A model generated the notes under the pieces. The model did no database searches and was not told the origin of the DNA. It saw nothing but the letters and a program-made list of their open reading frames with translations. Source: DAINRZ01 sp964634885 (GTDB lineage Bacteria > Bacteroidota > Ignavibacteria > Kapaibacteriales > UBA2268). Taken from it: a DNA stretch of 64,000 bases. Positions 26,862-36,151 of the stretch are shown piece by piece (position 1 is the first letter of the stretch; the number at the start of each line of letters is the position of its first letter). A program made the position numbers and the translations under genes. The stretch spans positions 1-64,000 of the forward strand of contig CAZWLN010000006.1 of the NCBI GenBank assembly GCA_964634885.1, in the 5' to 3' direction.

Positions 26862-27890
26862 ATGGCAAAGCTATGGGAAGATATTGAAATCACTACCGAC
26901 AGCGGCGAAAAAGCAGCGGCCTCTGCACCTGTGATAATTTCAGCAAGCCGCTCCACAGACATCCCGGCATTTTACACAGAATGGCTGATCGACAGGCTTC
27001 GCAAAGGCTATTCCGCCTGGATCAATCCTTTCAACGGGAAAAAGTACTATGTCTCATTCAGTAAAACACGGCTGTTCGTTTTCTGGTCAAAGAATCCTGC
27101 CCCTTTGCTTCAGTACCTCGAAGAATTCGACAGGAGGGGCATCGGTTACTACTTCCAGTTCACTCTCAACGACTATGAGCAGGAAGGCTTCGAACCGTAT
27201 GTGCCTCCACTCGAACAAAGGCTGGAGACTTTCACCGGGCTGTCCCGGAAAGTTGGCAGGGGAAAAGTGATCTGGAGGTTCGACCCGCTGATACTCTCCC
27301 CGTCAACAGACAGCGCAGAACTGGCCTCCAGGATTGAAAGAATTGGCTCAAGGCTCGTACCCTATACGAACAAACTCGTGATTTCATTCGTGGACATCGT
27401 CAGATACCCGAAAGTAAGGAATAACCTCATCAGGGACAGCAGATTTAACGATGAATATAATGTTAATGATGCTGAATTTTCTGAAGAGATGAAAATTCGT
27501 TTTGCAGAATACCTTAAAGAATTACTTGTTCGATTCAAGACTGTCAATCCGGCTTTCGAAATAGCTACATGTGCCGAACAGGTTGACTTACAGCAATGTG
27601 GCATTACCCACAATAAATGTATCGACGACAGGCTCATCGCCGATCAGTTCCGGTCCGACCGCGAGCTGACGGATTTCCTGGGAATTGGTAAGGATTACGA
27701 CAAAGGAGAGGGTAAACGAAAAAGCCTTAAAGACAAGGGACAGCGTAAAGACTGCGGCTGCATCGCCAGCAAAGATATAGGATCGTACAATACATGTCCC
27801 CATCTTTGTGCCTACTGCTACGCCAACAGCTCAAAGGCCTCAGCCCTTCGCGCTTTCGAACGGCACGATCCCTCGGCGGGTACCATCTGA
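26862..27890 (+). CDS. DUF1848 family iron-sulfur protein
   Basis: 342 residues. Starts with VIISASRSTDIPAFY and GKKYYVSFSKTRLFVFWSKNP, which are family hallmarks. The C-terminal cysteine cluster C298, C300, C312, C316 and C319 (CGCIAS ... CPHLCAYCYAN) most likely binds an iron-sulfur cluster. The fold is thought to resemble the radical SAM/spore photoproduct lyase group, but no reaction is established, so I assign none. Between C-terminal motif and core is a lysine-rich linker (~280-296). It stands alone with no clear operon partner. Confidence 0.85.
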   Translation: MAKLWEDIEITTDSGEKAAASAPVIISASRSTDIPAFYTEWLIDRLRKGYSAWINPFNGKKYYVSFSKTRLFVFWSKNPAPLLQYLEEFDRRGIGYYFQFTLNDYEQEGFEPYVPPLEQRLETFTGLSRKVGRGKVIWRFDPLILSPSTDSAELASRIERIGSRLVPYTNKLVISFVDIVRYPKVRNNLIRDSRFNDEYNVNDAEFSEEMKIRFAEYLKELLVRFKTVNPAFEIATCAEQVDLQQCGITHNKCIDDRLIADQFRSDRELTDFLGIGKDYDKGEGKRKSLKDKGQRKDCGCIASKDIGSYNTCPHLCAYCYANSSKASALRAFERHDPSAGTI

Positions 27891-27914
27891 AAACCGCAGG
27901 GAACCTGCCGGAAG

Positions 27915-28484
27915 CTATTTAGCCCCGGCAAATTCCCCGAGTATCTTCTCGTATATCGTTACGAACTCTTTGTAAGAACCGGGTGTCCGCCTGAAGAAAT
28001 ACATCATCAGTGTTCCGTTGACAAGGTTGAAGTATATCTCGGGTGTCGTAATGCAATCATTGGCAATGCCGGTTTCACTGTCGTTGAAAATTCTCTCCCT
28101 GAAGTCAGTGATGAGGCTGCCGACTTTGTCGTTGTTCAGTTCGGTCATTCTTTCCATGAAGATAAGCTCGAAAGTACCCGGATACTGAATGAAGTAGTTG
28201 ATGTAAGCTTTTGTGACTTTTTTCAGCCGGCTGTCGGCGCTGTTGTTACGTTTTACTGAGTCGGCAATGAAGCTCCCGCATTCATCGAGGAAATGCCCGA
28301 CGCAGCTGTAAACCAGTTCCTTGAAATCGTCGTAATAGTTGTAGAGGGTAGCAAAGGAGTAGCCTGCCCTTTCGGCAACGGTCCTTACGTTCAGTGCCCT
28401 GATGCCCTCGGCCCTGATTATCTCCTGCGCCGCCTGCAGGAAATACTCCTTCATCCTCTTTTCCTGTATGGGATTCTTAGTCAT
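27915..28484 (-). CDS. TetR/AcrR family transcriptional regulator
   Basis: 189 residues. The N-terminal helix-turn-helix (AAQEIIRAEGIRALNVRTVAERAGYSFATLYNYY, spread over ~14-50) is typical of TetR regulators. The C-terminal ~130 residues form the variable ligand-binding and dimer domain. It converges with the DUF1848 gene and is divergent from the Omp28-like T9SS gene across a ~220-base AT-rich spacer, so it may control itself or that gene. No clear operator palindrome was found. Confidence 0.9.
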   Translation of the reverse strand: MTKNPIQEKRMKEYFLQAAQEIIRAEGIRALNVRTVAERAGYSFATLYNYYDDFKELVYSCVGHFLDECGSFIADSVKRNNSADSRLKKVTKAYINYFIQYPGTFELIFMERMTELNNDKVGSLITDFRERIFNDSETGIANDCITTPEIYFNLVNGTLMMYFFRRTPGSYKEFVTIYEKILGEFAGAK

Positions 28485-28708
28485 TTTTCCATACCTTTCT
28501 ATACATTAACAAAAATATATAATTATAACATTGCTAATTTAATTAACAACGTTCACTTTTGCAAATAATATTTTTATAAAGCTGATATTTGTCTAAAAAG
28601 CCAGCAATTTCCCAAACTTTCCTGTTTGAAATCATTGTAAATATTTATAATTTAATGTTAATTGAGATTAATAGTTCGATTCTTTGTTGAAATATTATGG
28701 AGCTTCTC

Positions 28709-31156
28709 ATGAAAAAATTTCTGCAATTGTTTTTTGCACTATCCCTTTTCCTTGCTGTCAGCCCGGTGTTTACCCAAACCATTGTCGGTACTGACCCCAC
28801 TCCGAGGAATGTCGTACTGGAAGAGTTCACGGGCATCTACTGCGGGTTCTGCCCCTACGGCCATGCCAAAGCCGACAGCCTTAAGCAGGCCCATCCCGGC
28901 AGGGTTGTGTGTATCAATATACACTCGGGAAGTTTTTCCATTCCCAAACAGGCCGGCCACCCGGATTTCCAGACCCCATGGGGAGCGGCACTGGTTACTT
29001 TTTCAGGATTGCAAGGCTTTCCTGCCGGAATGGTTAACAGGCAACTTTTTACTGCCTCCAAATTCCAACCCCAGGCAACAAACGCTCTTGCCCTGGGCCG
29101 CGACGGCTGGCCAGCGGCTTTAGATTCAATTTTCAACACCGGTAATTCCGCCGTAAATATTGGCCTGGCTGTCGAGAGGGTTTCGAACAGGCTGAAAATC
29201 ACCGTGGAACTCTATTACACGGCTGACGCAGGCCAGAACAACCTGCTCAATGTCGTACTGCTCGAAAGCGGTGTTGTCGGTTACCAGGGTGGTTCCCTCG
29301 GCAGCGCTAATTACACCCACAACAACATCATGAGGGATATGATTACTGGCCAGTGGGGCGACACGATTAAAACGACAACAAAAGGCACGCTTGTAACAAA
29401 GACTTACGACTATGAGATTACCGACAGGACAGACCCGGCAGGTACACACCTGAAAATTGCCGCTTTCGTTACACAGAAGAACTGCAAAACTATATACACC
29501 GGTACCGAGGTCGAACTGCCCGTTGTGGAGAAAACAACAGTTCTATCCACAACCACTCCGTTGGTTGGAGTTAAATCCCAGGGTACTCCCTTTACCAAAG
29601 AATTTACCATCAAGAACCTGACAACAAATGACATTACCTATGAATTGTCCGTTGCGAAAAGCGACAGGACACCCTCCGACTGGTCTGCTGCAATTACCAA
29701 TCCGACAACAAACACAATTACGGTTCCTGCCGGGGACTCCGGGATTGTTACTGCCAGCCTTACTCCGGGTGTGACCAAGGGTATCGGCGACATGCTATTT
29801 ACTGAAAAAGAAACCAATACTACCGGCCTGATGCAGTATTCAAAAACAGTTACTGTTTATTCCAAAGAGATGGACAGGTTCCATATCATGCTTGGCACTG
29901 AACCCGAGCGTACTCTTAGCGGTGTCATCGGCGACCTTGGATATGAAAGCTTCGTCGATATTGCTGCCGACGATTATGTTAGCCTGAAAAATGATTTCCC
30001 GGACCTTAAAACGATAGTCTGGAATGGCGGAATTACCGGAACTTTTACTACCGATATGATCACGGCTGTAACAGAAGCAACAGACAAAGGAATCAGCCAG
30101 TTCATCTGCGGCAACAGGCTTCTTGGCTCAATGACAACCGAAGCAGTTGCAACATACGGACTCGAGTACAACGGCTACTCAACACAGGGCTTCGGCAAGT
30201 CTCCCTGGACCGTCTGGTTTGGTGGAGTTGACGGAGATCCTGTAGGCGATTTCCTTGGTGACAGTGTAAAGGGCAACCTGATTAGCTATCTCATCACCCT
30301 GTTCAAGGTTACCGACACAGGAAACACATACCCCTTCATTCATTTCCAGAATACAGGTAAACGCGTTGTTTCAAACAGCAACACTAAAGATACATTCAAC
30401 ATTTCAGGCCCGGACGCAACCTTTGGCTTTAGGGTTAAGAGCGAAACTGCCCGTACTGTCCTATTTTCAATTACACCCTATGTAATCTCTAATGAAACGA
30501 CGAGAAATAAACTTCTCGACAATATCATGGTCTGGCTCGACGGCAAAGGGCCGATTGCAGCAACCGACAAAAGCTCTTTCTTCTTCCTGGCCCGGCCCGG
30601 CAATACCCAGGAAATACCCTTTAAAATCATGAACGAAGGCGAAGGGACATTACAGGTTACTGAGATGGCTCTTGAGGGAGACAATATCTCCCAATTTACG
30701 TTGGATCTTCCTTCGACACTCCCCCTCCAGATAACTGATATTGCTAACTGCAAACTGAAGTTTACTCCCACAGCCGGGGCTCTCTATAATGCTACACTTG
30801 TAATTAAAACCAACTCTGTCATAGACTCCGTTTTCAGGATCGACATCCTGGCCAACAGTACAACAACCGACGTTCCCGAATACGACAACGGAATGATGGC
30901 TCTGAATGTATTCCCCAATCCGGTAACGGACAGGGCTGTCGTCAGGTTCAGCGCCAAAGAGGGCGTTACGGGAACACCTGAGATCGCCCTCTACGACATG
31001 GCCGGAAGGTTCATCAGGTCATTAGCCTGCACCCAGGAAACGACCGGCCGGTTCCAGGCAGGCCTCGATAGTGAAGGCTTAACAAACGGTACATATATGA
31101 TTAAGGCAACAGCCAACGGTTACAACTGCTTTGTACCTGTTGTCATTGTGAAATAG
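28709..31156 (+). CDS. Omp28-like thioredoxin-fold protein with T9SS sorting domain
   Basis: 815 residues from the ATG with GGAG six bases upstream. Signal peptide ~1-22. Residues ~28-200 resemble the Omp28/thioredoxin-like family, with VLEEFTGIYCGFCPYG carrying a CxxC pair (C45, C48). The middle (~205-390) has Ig-like domains, ~390-610 is unrecognised, and ~615-715 resembles a choice-of-anchor-D (ASPM/SPD-2/Hydin) domain. The C-terminus is a type A T9SS sorting domain (LNVFPNPVTD ... GTYMIKA ... VVIVK). Likely a secreted surface protein, possibly redox-active. A strong hairpin terminator follows. Confidence 0.85.
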   Translation: MKKFLQLFFALSLFLAVSPVFTQTIVGTDPTPRNVVLEEFTGIYCGFCPYGHAKADSLKQAHPGRVVCINIHSGSFSIPKQAGHPDFQTPWGAALVTFSGLQGFPAGMVNRQLFTASKFQPQATNALALGRDGWPAALDSIFNTGNSAVNIGLAVERVSNRLKITVELYYTADAGQNNLLNVVLLESGVVGYQGGSLGSANYTHNNIMRDMITGQWGDTIKTTTKGTLVTKTYDYEITDRTDPAGTHLKIAAFVTQKNCKTIYTGTEVELPVVEKTTVLSTTTPLVGVKSQGTPFTKEFTIKNLTTNDITYELSVAKSDRTPSDWSAAITNPTTNTITVPAGDSGIVTASLTPGVTKGIGDMLFTEKETNTTGLMQYSKTVTVYSKEMDRFHIMLGTEPERTLSGVIGDLGYESFVDIAADDYVSLKNDFPDLKTIVWNGGITGTFTTDMITAVTEATDKGISQFICGNRLLGSMTTEAVATYGLEYNGYSTQGFGKSPWTVWFGGVDGDPVGDFLGDSVKGNLISYLITLFKVTDTGNTYPFIHFQNTGKRVVSNSNTKDTFNISGPDATFGFRVKSETARTVLFSITPYVISNETTRNKLLDNIMVWLDGKGPIAATDKSSFFFLARPGNTQEIPFKIMNEGEGTLQVTEMALEGDNISQFTLDLPSTLPLQITDIANCKLKFTPTAGALYNATLVIKTNSVIDSVFRIDILANSTTTDVPEYDNGMMALNVFPNPVTDRAVVRFSAKEGVTGTPEIALYDMAGRFIRSLACTQETTGRFQAGLDSEGLTNGTYMIKATANGYNCFVPVVIVK

Positions 31157-31198
31157 GCCGCGAAAGCAGCGCCTGCCGGTCAAGGGCAGAAGTTTTTA

Positions 31199-31244
31199 AG
31201 GAAAGGGCGCAATCGGCTCATTACAAAAGATTGCGCCTTTTCCT
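31199..31244 (+). terminator. intrinsic terminator-like hairpin
   Basis: A 16-base arm AGGAAAGGGCGCAATC pairs with GATTGCGCCTTTTCCT (one G-U pair) around a 14-base loop, followed by GTTTAT. It lies 43 bases after the stop of the Omp28-like gene. The T tract is weak, so some terminators of this form may act as mRNA-end stabilisers. Confidence 0.75.
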
Positions 31245-31522
31245 GTTTATCCCGGACAGTGCGTTATGAGTTGTTAATATCACATTAATAATTGATATAT
31301 GGCAATTTAATAGTTACCCCCGCCTTGGACAAGGAGGGGGCAGGGGGTGGTTGGATATTCCGTGTTTTGGGCCATCTAATGCATAATCCCGGTTTATATG
31401 AATGAACTGAAATAACAGTGTTGAAAACCTGCGCGGTGAAATAATTTCACCTCACCATTTTGAATTATTGGTAATTATTTGTAATTTTTTTAATTATATA
31501 TAAACACAATTGGGAATTGATT
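31245..31522. other. non-coding spacer with a GC-rich palindrome
   Basis: With the preceding terminator, the gene-free stretch is ~366 bases. A hairpin CCCCCGCCTTG-GAC-AAGGAGGGGG lies at ~31316-31340, followed by CAGGGGGTGGTTGG. This is a REP-like motif seen widely in intergenic DNA of environmental Bacteroidota. The remainder is AT-rich and should hold the promoter of the downstream TonB-domain genes. Confidence 0.6.
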
Positions 31523-32404
31523 ATGAAACTGTTAAGATTCTCTTTACCCGTTTTATTATTTATGCTGATATTGTCAAATGGCGCTTCGTCTGCCACAGGG
31601 CAGTTCAACGACTTCAGGAAAGCCCTGCGCTCCGGCGACAATGAAACTGCGGCAGTAATACTCCATGAGATTCTCAATTCCAATCCCTTTAACTCCGGAC
31701 TGTGGAAAGAGGCCGCCGACATTTGCAGAGAGCAGAGGATGGCCTCGCAGGCGCTGGTTTTCTACAAGGCAGCATTAAACCTCGAAAAAAACACTCGTAC
31801 CCAGGCAATCCTCAAAAACAGGATCGACGCATTGAAGAAAAATTACTGCTCCGGCCTGAAAGTTGACTATGTCGTTACTTTTGCAACCGTGAGCGTCAAA
31901 CTGTTGAAGAATATACTCAACCTGCCCAAACCCGCAGGCCTGCAGGTACTGGAATCGGGCATACGTGAACTGCCGGGAATTGTCGTAGCTACGGAAAAGG
32001 ACCTGAAGGACCTGGAAGAGAACCCGGGGAACGGCACAAAAGTGGCGTACATCGACACGATGCAGAACGTAAAAATTGCTAAGAACGGCAAAATTTCCGA
32101 CAATCTTGACAACACGATACCCGTTGACAGGATGCCTTCGTACAACCAGGCCGAACTGATGAAGAACCTGCAGTACCCCGAAGAAGCCATCATGAACCGT
32201 CAACAGGGCACCGTCATCGTTAAAGTATTCATCAACGCGCAGGGCAAACCAATCAAACCGGAGATTAAAAGTACCGACAACAAGATATTCAACAAGGCGG
32301 CAATGGACGCCGTCCTGAAAACGAAATATATGCCGGCACAGCAAAACGGACAGCCCGTAGGATGCTGGATGTTCATCACAATTGAGTTTGTGCTGAAGAA
32401 GTAA
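31523..32404 (+). CDS. TPR-like, TonB C-terminal domain protein
   Basis: 293 residues from the ATG at 31523 (an upstream TTG is less likely). A signal peptide (~1-26) is followed by a helical, tetratricopeptide-like region (~28-110). The C-terminal ~90 residues match a TonB C-terminal domain: LQYPEEAIMNRQQGTVIVKVFINAQGKP, IKSTDNKIFNKAAMDAVLKTKYMPAQQNGQPVG spread over ~213-285. Unlike TonB, no N-terminal membrane anchor and Pro-rich linker are evident, so it may be a periplasmic accessory rather than an energy transducer. The next gene is a paralogue. Confidence 0.8.
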   Translation: MKLLRFSLPVLLFMLILSNGASSATGQFNDFRKALRSGDNETAAVILHEILNSNPFNSGLWKEAADICREQRMASQALVFYKAALNLEKNTRTQAILKNRIDALKKNYCSGLKVDYVVTFATVSVKLLKNILNLPKPAGLQVLESGIRELPGIVVATEKDLKDLEENPGNGTKVAYIDTMQNVKIAKNGKISDNLDNTIPVDRMPSYNQAELMKNLQYPEEAIMNRQQGTVIVKVFINAQGKPIKPEIKSTDNKIFNKAAMDAVLKTKYMPAQQNGQPVGCWMFITIEFVLKK

Positions 32405-32440
32405 ATGTAGTATTTATTTATTTATATTTATTGAAGTATT

Positions 32441-33376
32441 ATGATGAGTAGGAATTGCAAAAGAAGACTGAATTTAATTTTTAAAACAATATTTTCAATA
32501 ATCCTGATAGCAGTGTCTTCTGCTTCGTCTGCCCTGGCGGCGGGCATTGATGATTTCGAAGTGGCGCTGAAGGCAAAGGACTACGCCAAAGCAAAAGACA
32601 TATATTATGCACTGCTTGAGGAGGGTATTTTCAACTACAGTACCTGGGATAGCATCGGCGATGTCTATAAAGAATGCGGTCTCTATGAGGGAGCCGCCAT
32701 TTGCTATATGAGTTCATTTAACCTGGCAATCAAAGGGAGAAAGGACGTTGACCACATTCATACGAAGCTCAACCAGGCAATTAATTCATTGCAAAAGGAT
32801 TATCCCGGCTATATTTTTTCCATCTGCCCTCTTGAAATCAATAATACCCGGGAAATGCTCGACTCATTTTACTATGACGGAACCGTTAGCAGGCTGAAAA
32901 CCTTCGAAGAAAATAATATGGTTTTAATTCCAGGCATTTCCATTGTGCCTTTGGATGACTACAAAATCGATGATATACCCGTCCTAAGCATGGATAGGGA
33001 TTTGGCAAAATTGCTTACGCCGCATAAGACATTGAAACTGGATAAAACAGCAGAGGATGACACGCCAATTCCATCACCCGATGATTTCATCCAGGTCGAG
33101 GTACAGCCTCAATGTGACCTGAATGAATTGACTTCGAATATCATTTATCCGGAAGTTGCACGCAAGGCAAATATTGAAGGGAAGATCATAGTCAGGTTAT
33201 GGATAGACAAAACCGGCAAACCGAGATCTGCAGAAGTAATTAAGTCAACTTCCATCCTTTTTGTAGAGGCTGCACTAACGGCAATCATGGAAACCGAATA
33301 CTTGCCTGCTCATGCGGATGGTGAGCCGGTGGGTTGCTGGCTGACAATACCGATAAAATTCTCACTTACGAATTAG
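32441..33376 (+). CDS. TPR-like, TonB C-terminal domain protein (paralogue)
   Basis: 311 residues. It shares the plan of its neighbour: signal peptide with ALAAG, a helical DFEVALKAKDYAKAKDIYYALL-type repeat region (~35-110), and a TonB-like C-terminus (IIYPEVARKANIEGKIIVRLWIDKTGKP across ~230-258). It ends with PVGCWLTIPIKF, close to PVGCWMFITIEF of the neighbour. The two are a tandem duplication 36 bases apart on one transcript. The middles have diverged strongly, suggesting separate partners. Confidence 0.8.
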   Translation: MMSRNCKRRLNLIFKTIFSIILIAVSSASSALAAGIDDFEVALKAKDYAKAKDIYYALLEEGIFNYSTWDSIGDVYKECGLYEGAAICYMSSFNLAIKGRKDVDHIHTKLNQAINSLQKDYPGYIFSICPLEINNTREMLDSFYYDGTVSRLKTFEENNMVLIPGISIVPLDDYKIDDIPVLSMDRDLAKLLTPHKTLKLDKTAEDDTPIPSPDDFIQVEVQPQCDLNELTSNIIYPEVARKANIEGKIIVRLWIDKTGKPRSAEVIKSTSILFVEAALTAIMETEYLPAHADGEPVGCWLTIPIKFSLTN

Positions 33377-33393
33377 CTTCATGCCCGGAGCTG

Positions 33394-34419
33394 TCACTCC
33401 TTCTCTTTCAGCAACGCTTCGTAAGCCTGCCTGAGCATATTCCTCTGGCCGGCCTTCATTTCGTTGTATTCCGCAACATCTGTGGTGATGGAAACCATTT
33501 TGGAATTGTATTTATCCTGAGATGCTTTGTCCTTGAAAACAATTCGTCCGCCTTCGTTCTTCCACTTTCCTTCCTTCGACCTCATAAGGATGACAACCGT
33601 CATGACGTCGTCCATTAGCTTGTTTCGCTGGCCATACATCATTTTGAACATTTTCCGGAAGGACATGAAGTAGGTCTGGAAAGCCACGGCATTCTTCTTC
33701 AACTGCTTGTCGGGATGGTTGAAATGAATTATATGGTTGTAGTAATTATTGTAAGGATCGGTCAGTTCTTTCAGGGCTTCTTCGTTGGCAGACCTGGAGG
33801 TTAAAACAGCTTTTTCTATCAGTGAAAGGTCTCCCAGGTCTTCGACAATGGTAAAATTGGTAAAGTTCCGGAAATAGACCGATTTGTCGAATTTCTCCGA
33901 TGCAGGTACGGAATTCTGCAAGAACAGGAAGAATGCATTGTAGTCCTTGTCCTCAGGTTCACCTGTCATTGTACCCAGATCTTCTGCAATGTTGGAATTT
34001 ATTAAAGAATCGGGCACCTCGTCTCCGGGCTTGAGGTCAAGGAGCATAGCAAGGCGGAAAAGCGCCTCTTTCCTTGCCCCCCCGTTGTTTTCGAGTTTTG
34101 TGTCATACAGAAAGAGCAGGGCGTAAGTTACTATGGCAATACCGATTAATGACACGGTGCCGGTCAGCTTCCCTTTGTACCTGATAATCAGGAAGTAGAA
34201 CAAAACCCAGGAGACAAGTCCGATGATTAATGTCTCGCCGCCAATCCAGCCTAAGAAGGCAGGGCTTCCCGTTGGTAATTCGACTTTACTGTGAAGACCG
34301 ACAATCATCAATAAGCTAATTGCGAGCCACAGGGGTATCTTCCAGACAAGATGGACCGGTTTCGGTTCGTAAGGATTGCGTTTCTTTTCTGCGGGTGTTT
34401 CTTTACTGTCAGTTGCCAT
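33394..34419 (-). CDS. hypothetical membrane protein
   Basis: 341 residues, not recognised. A charged N-terminus (~1-24) precedes about three membrane helices (LWLAISLLMIVGL at ~31-43, LIIGLVSWVLFYFLII at ~64-79, VSLIGIAIVTYALLFLY at ~89-105). The remaining ~230 residues are soluble and largely helical, with several acidic and Tyr/Phe-rich stretches (FRNFTNFTIVEDLGDLSL). It converges with the TonB-domain paralogue (17 bases apart) and is followed upstream by the lipoprotein gene at 34568. No function assigned. Confidence 0.65.
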   Translation of the reverse strand: MATDSKETPAEKKRNPYEPKPVHLVWKIPLWLAISLLMIVGLHSKVELPTGSPAFLGWIGGETLIIGLVSWVLFYFLIIRYKGKLTGTVSLIGIAIVTYALLFLYDTKLENNGGARKEALFRLAMLLDLKPGDEVPDSLINSNIAEDLGTMTGEPEDKDYNAFFLFLQNSVPASEKFDKSVYFRNFTNFTIVEDLGDLSLIEKAVLTSRSANEEALKELTDPYNNYYNHIIHFNHPDKQLKKNAVAFQTYFMSFRKMFKMMYGQRNKLMDDVMTVVILMRSKEGKWKNEGGRIVFKDKASQDKYNSKMVSITTDVAEYNEMKAGQRNMLRQAYEALLKEKE

Positions 34420-34567
34420 TTTACACTGTGCTAATTATTACAAATACTATCGAACGTAAAATACAAAATATTAATTATATTTAACAAAGTAATCATAGGA
34501 AATTATTCTATCTTTTGGAAAAGCCTATTAATAGTATTCTTATGTGGCTATTAAAAAAGAATTACAC

Positions 34568-35050
34568 CTATTCTGCCTTCTTTGTCAATTCATCCTGGAC
34601 ACGTGTCAGGCTCTCCTGCATCTTTTTATACTCCGGTTCGGACTTATCCCTGAATTTCCTTACTTTGTCGTAAGTAGCGTCAGGAGCAGTAATGGTTTTG
34701 CACGCCTCTTTGTACAACTCGTGCATATTCTCAATTACATCTTCCAATTCGGCAGGGATGTCGCCTTTAACCGCTTCTTCAATGGTTTTTCCCAACTCTT
34801 CGAGGTTCTTTTTGCATTTACCTGTTTCAACATTGAAGTCTAAGGGGTTGTTGACCGGGTTCTTGGTGTTCCTCACCTGTTCGGGCATTGTTTCCCAAAC
34901 TCCGAGTACCTTGCTAATGTCCGAAAACGTTTCGGAAACATTCAGGTCAAGCAGGATGGCCACCTCTTCGGCCTTTTTCACGTCCGTTTCATCGTAGCTT
35001 TTTGAACATGCAAAAAGCAGCAACGCCAATATCAAATATCTGTATTTCAT
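34568..35050 (-). CDS. small hypothetical lipoprotein
   Basis: 160 residues. A short lipoprotein signal, ALLLFAC (C15), is followed by a helix-rich, strongly charged mature part with likely coiled-coil segments (KKNLEELGKTIEEAVKG, KKMQESLTRVQDELTKKAE at the end). No family recognised. It lies 26 bases downstream of the DJ-1-like gene on the same strand and could share its transcript with the DJ-1-like and thioredoxin-like genes. Confidence 0.65.
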   Translation of the reverse strand: MKYRYLILALLLFACSKSYDETDVKKAEEVAILLDLNVSETFSDISKVLGVWETMPEQVRNTKNPVNNPLDFNVETGKCKKNLEELGKTIEEAVKGDIPAELEDVIENMHELYKEACKTITAPDATYDKVRKFRDKSEPEYKKMQESLTRVQDELTKKAE

Positions 35051-35076
35051 AATTTTACCTCAAGACTATATAATAA

Positions 35077-35637
35077 TCATCCATTATTCAAAATCTCAAT
35101 TATCTTTTCCGCGAACAGTTCGCAGCAGTCCCCCGAACGTGCAGTAACCAGGTCGCCGTCAACGACCAGGTCTTCGTTGCAGTAGTTGGCGCCGTAGGCT
35201 TCGGCGTCCCATCTCAGGTTGTTGTGGCATGTCAGTTTCCTTCCCCTTACGGTGTGGGCAATGGGGGACAAGAGCCAAAGGCCGTGGCATATCACGCCCT
35301 TAATAATGTTTTTATTGGCAAAAGCCCGTTCCAGGAAGGCAGCAGCAGGGGCCATCCTGCTCACATCCTCCGAATACCTCAGCCGGTCTGAAACATAGCC
35401 CGAAGGGATTATTATTGCGGAATAGCCGGCCAGTTCGTTGTCGTCGATGTTTTCGAAGCTGTTGCCGCACTCCAGTTCCATCCGGGTATCATGTCCTGTA
35501 AAAGTAAGCGACTCACACCCCCACAGGCGTGTCAGGAATTTCGCTTCGAAGCCCGAGCGGGGAAATCTCTCACGATAATAGACAATCTCTTTTTCGTAGA
35601 AATCACTTTCAATAAGAATTCCGATTTTCTTTTCCAT
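35077..35637 (-). CDS. DJ-1/PfpI family protein
   Basis: 186 residues from the ATG with AGGCGG upstream (an ATG 12 bases earlier is possible). The fold is the class I glutamine-amidotransferase-like DJ-1/PfpI type: KIGILIESDFYEKEI, YSAIIIPSGY and the nucleophile elbow VICHGLW with C117-H118. Members act as glyoxalases/deglycases, chaperones or peptidases, and the specific activity is not readable here. 16 bases downstream of the thioredoxin-like gene, so likely co-transcribed. Confidence 0.82.
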   Translation of the reverse strand: MEKKIGILIESDFYEKEIVYYRERFPRSGFEAKFLTRLWGCESLTFTGHDTRMELECGNSFENIDDNELAGYSAIIIPSGYVSDRLRYSEDVSRMAPAAAFLERAFANKNIIKGVICHGLWLLSPIAHTVRGRKLTCHNNLRWDAEAYGANYCNEDLVVDGDLVTARSGDCCELFAEKIIEILNNG

Positions 35638-35653
35638 TGGCCGCCTCATATAA

Positions 35654-36151
35654 TTATTTTTTCAATATATCCAGCAAATCTTCATACCACGAAAGAAGCG
35701 GGAATTCGACAATCCTGCCGATCTCTTTGCCGCCTTCCAGGACAATCAGTGTAGGCACCTTTTTCAATGAATAGGTCAGGGCCACATTCCCGGGGTCGAG
35801 TTTATCCCTGTCCACACCGTACAATTCGATCCTGTCCTCTCCGACCGGCAAGAGTGCAAACAATTTAATTATCTGCGGCAATCCTTCCCTGACGTCCGGA
35901 CACCAGGAAGCGCCGAAAATAACGAATGTAATTTCCCGCCCTTCCATCCTTTGCCTGAGAGACTTGATGAAATCGAAGGGTATGTTGTAATCGCCGGCAT
36001 CGTATGACGCCCACCCGGCTTTCTGCTGCCATTCCAGCCAGCTCATCCTGCCGAGTGGTAAGCTCTTCGCAACAGTATCGGTAATCGAGGCTTCCTGTGA
36101 AGCCAGGTCCACAAAAGCCAGGAATAGAAACAATACGGTCAAATATCTCAT
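35654..36151 (-). CDS. secreted thioredoxin-like protein with single Cys
   Basis: 165 residues from the ATG preceded by GGAGG. Signal peptide ~1-18 (ends LASQ). Residues ~70-160 have a thioredoxin-like fold (ITFVIFGASWCPDVREGLPQ, then VPTLIVLEGGKEIGRI with the cis-Pro position). The usual CxxC is reduced to one cysteine (WCPDV, C84), a monothiol form found in a Bacteroidota thioredoxin-like group. Without the resolving cysteine an ordinary disulfide oxidoreductase role is uncertain. Upstream of the DJ-1-like gene on one transcript. Confidence 0.78.
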   Translation of the reverse strand: MRYLTVLFLFLAFVDLASQEASITDTVAKSLPLGRMSWLEWQQKAGWASYDAGDYNIPFDFIKSLRQRMEGREITFVIFGASWCPDVREGLPQIIKLFALLPVGEDRIELYGVDRDKLDPGNVALTYSLKKVPTLIVLEGGKEIGRIVEFPLLSWYEDLLDILKK

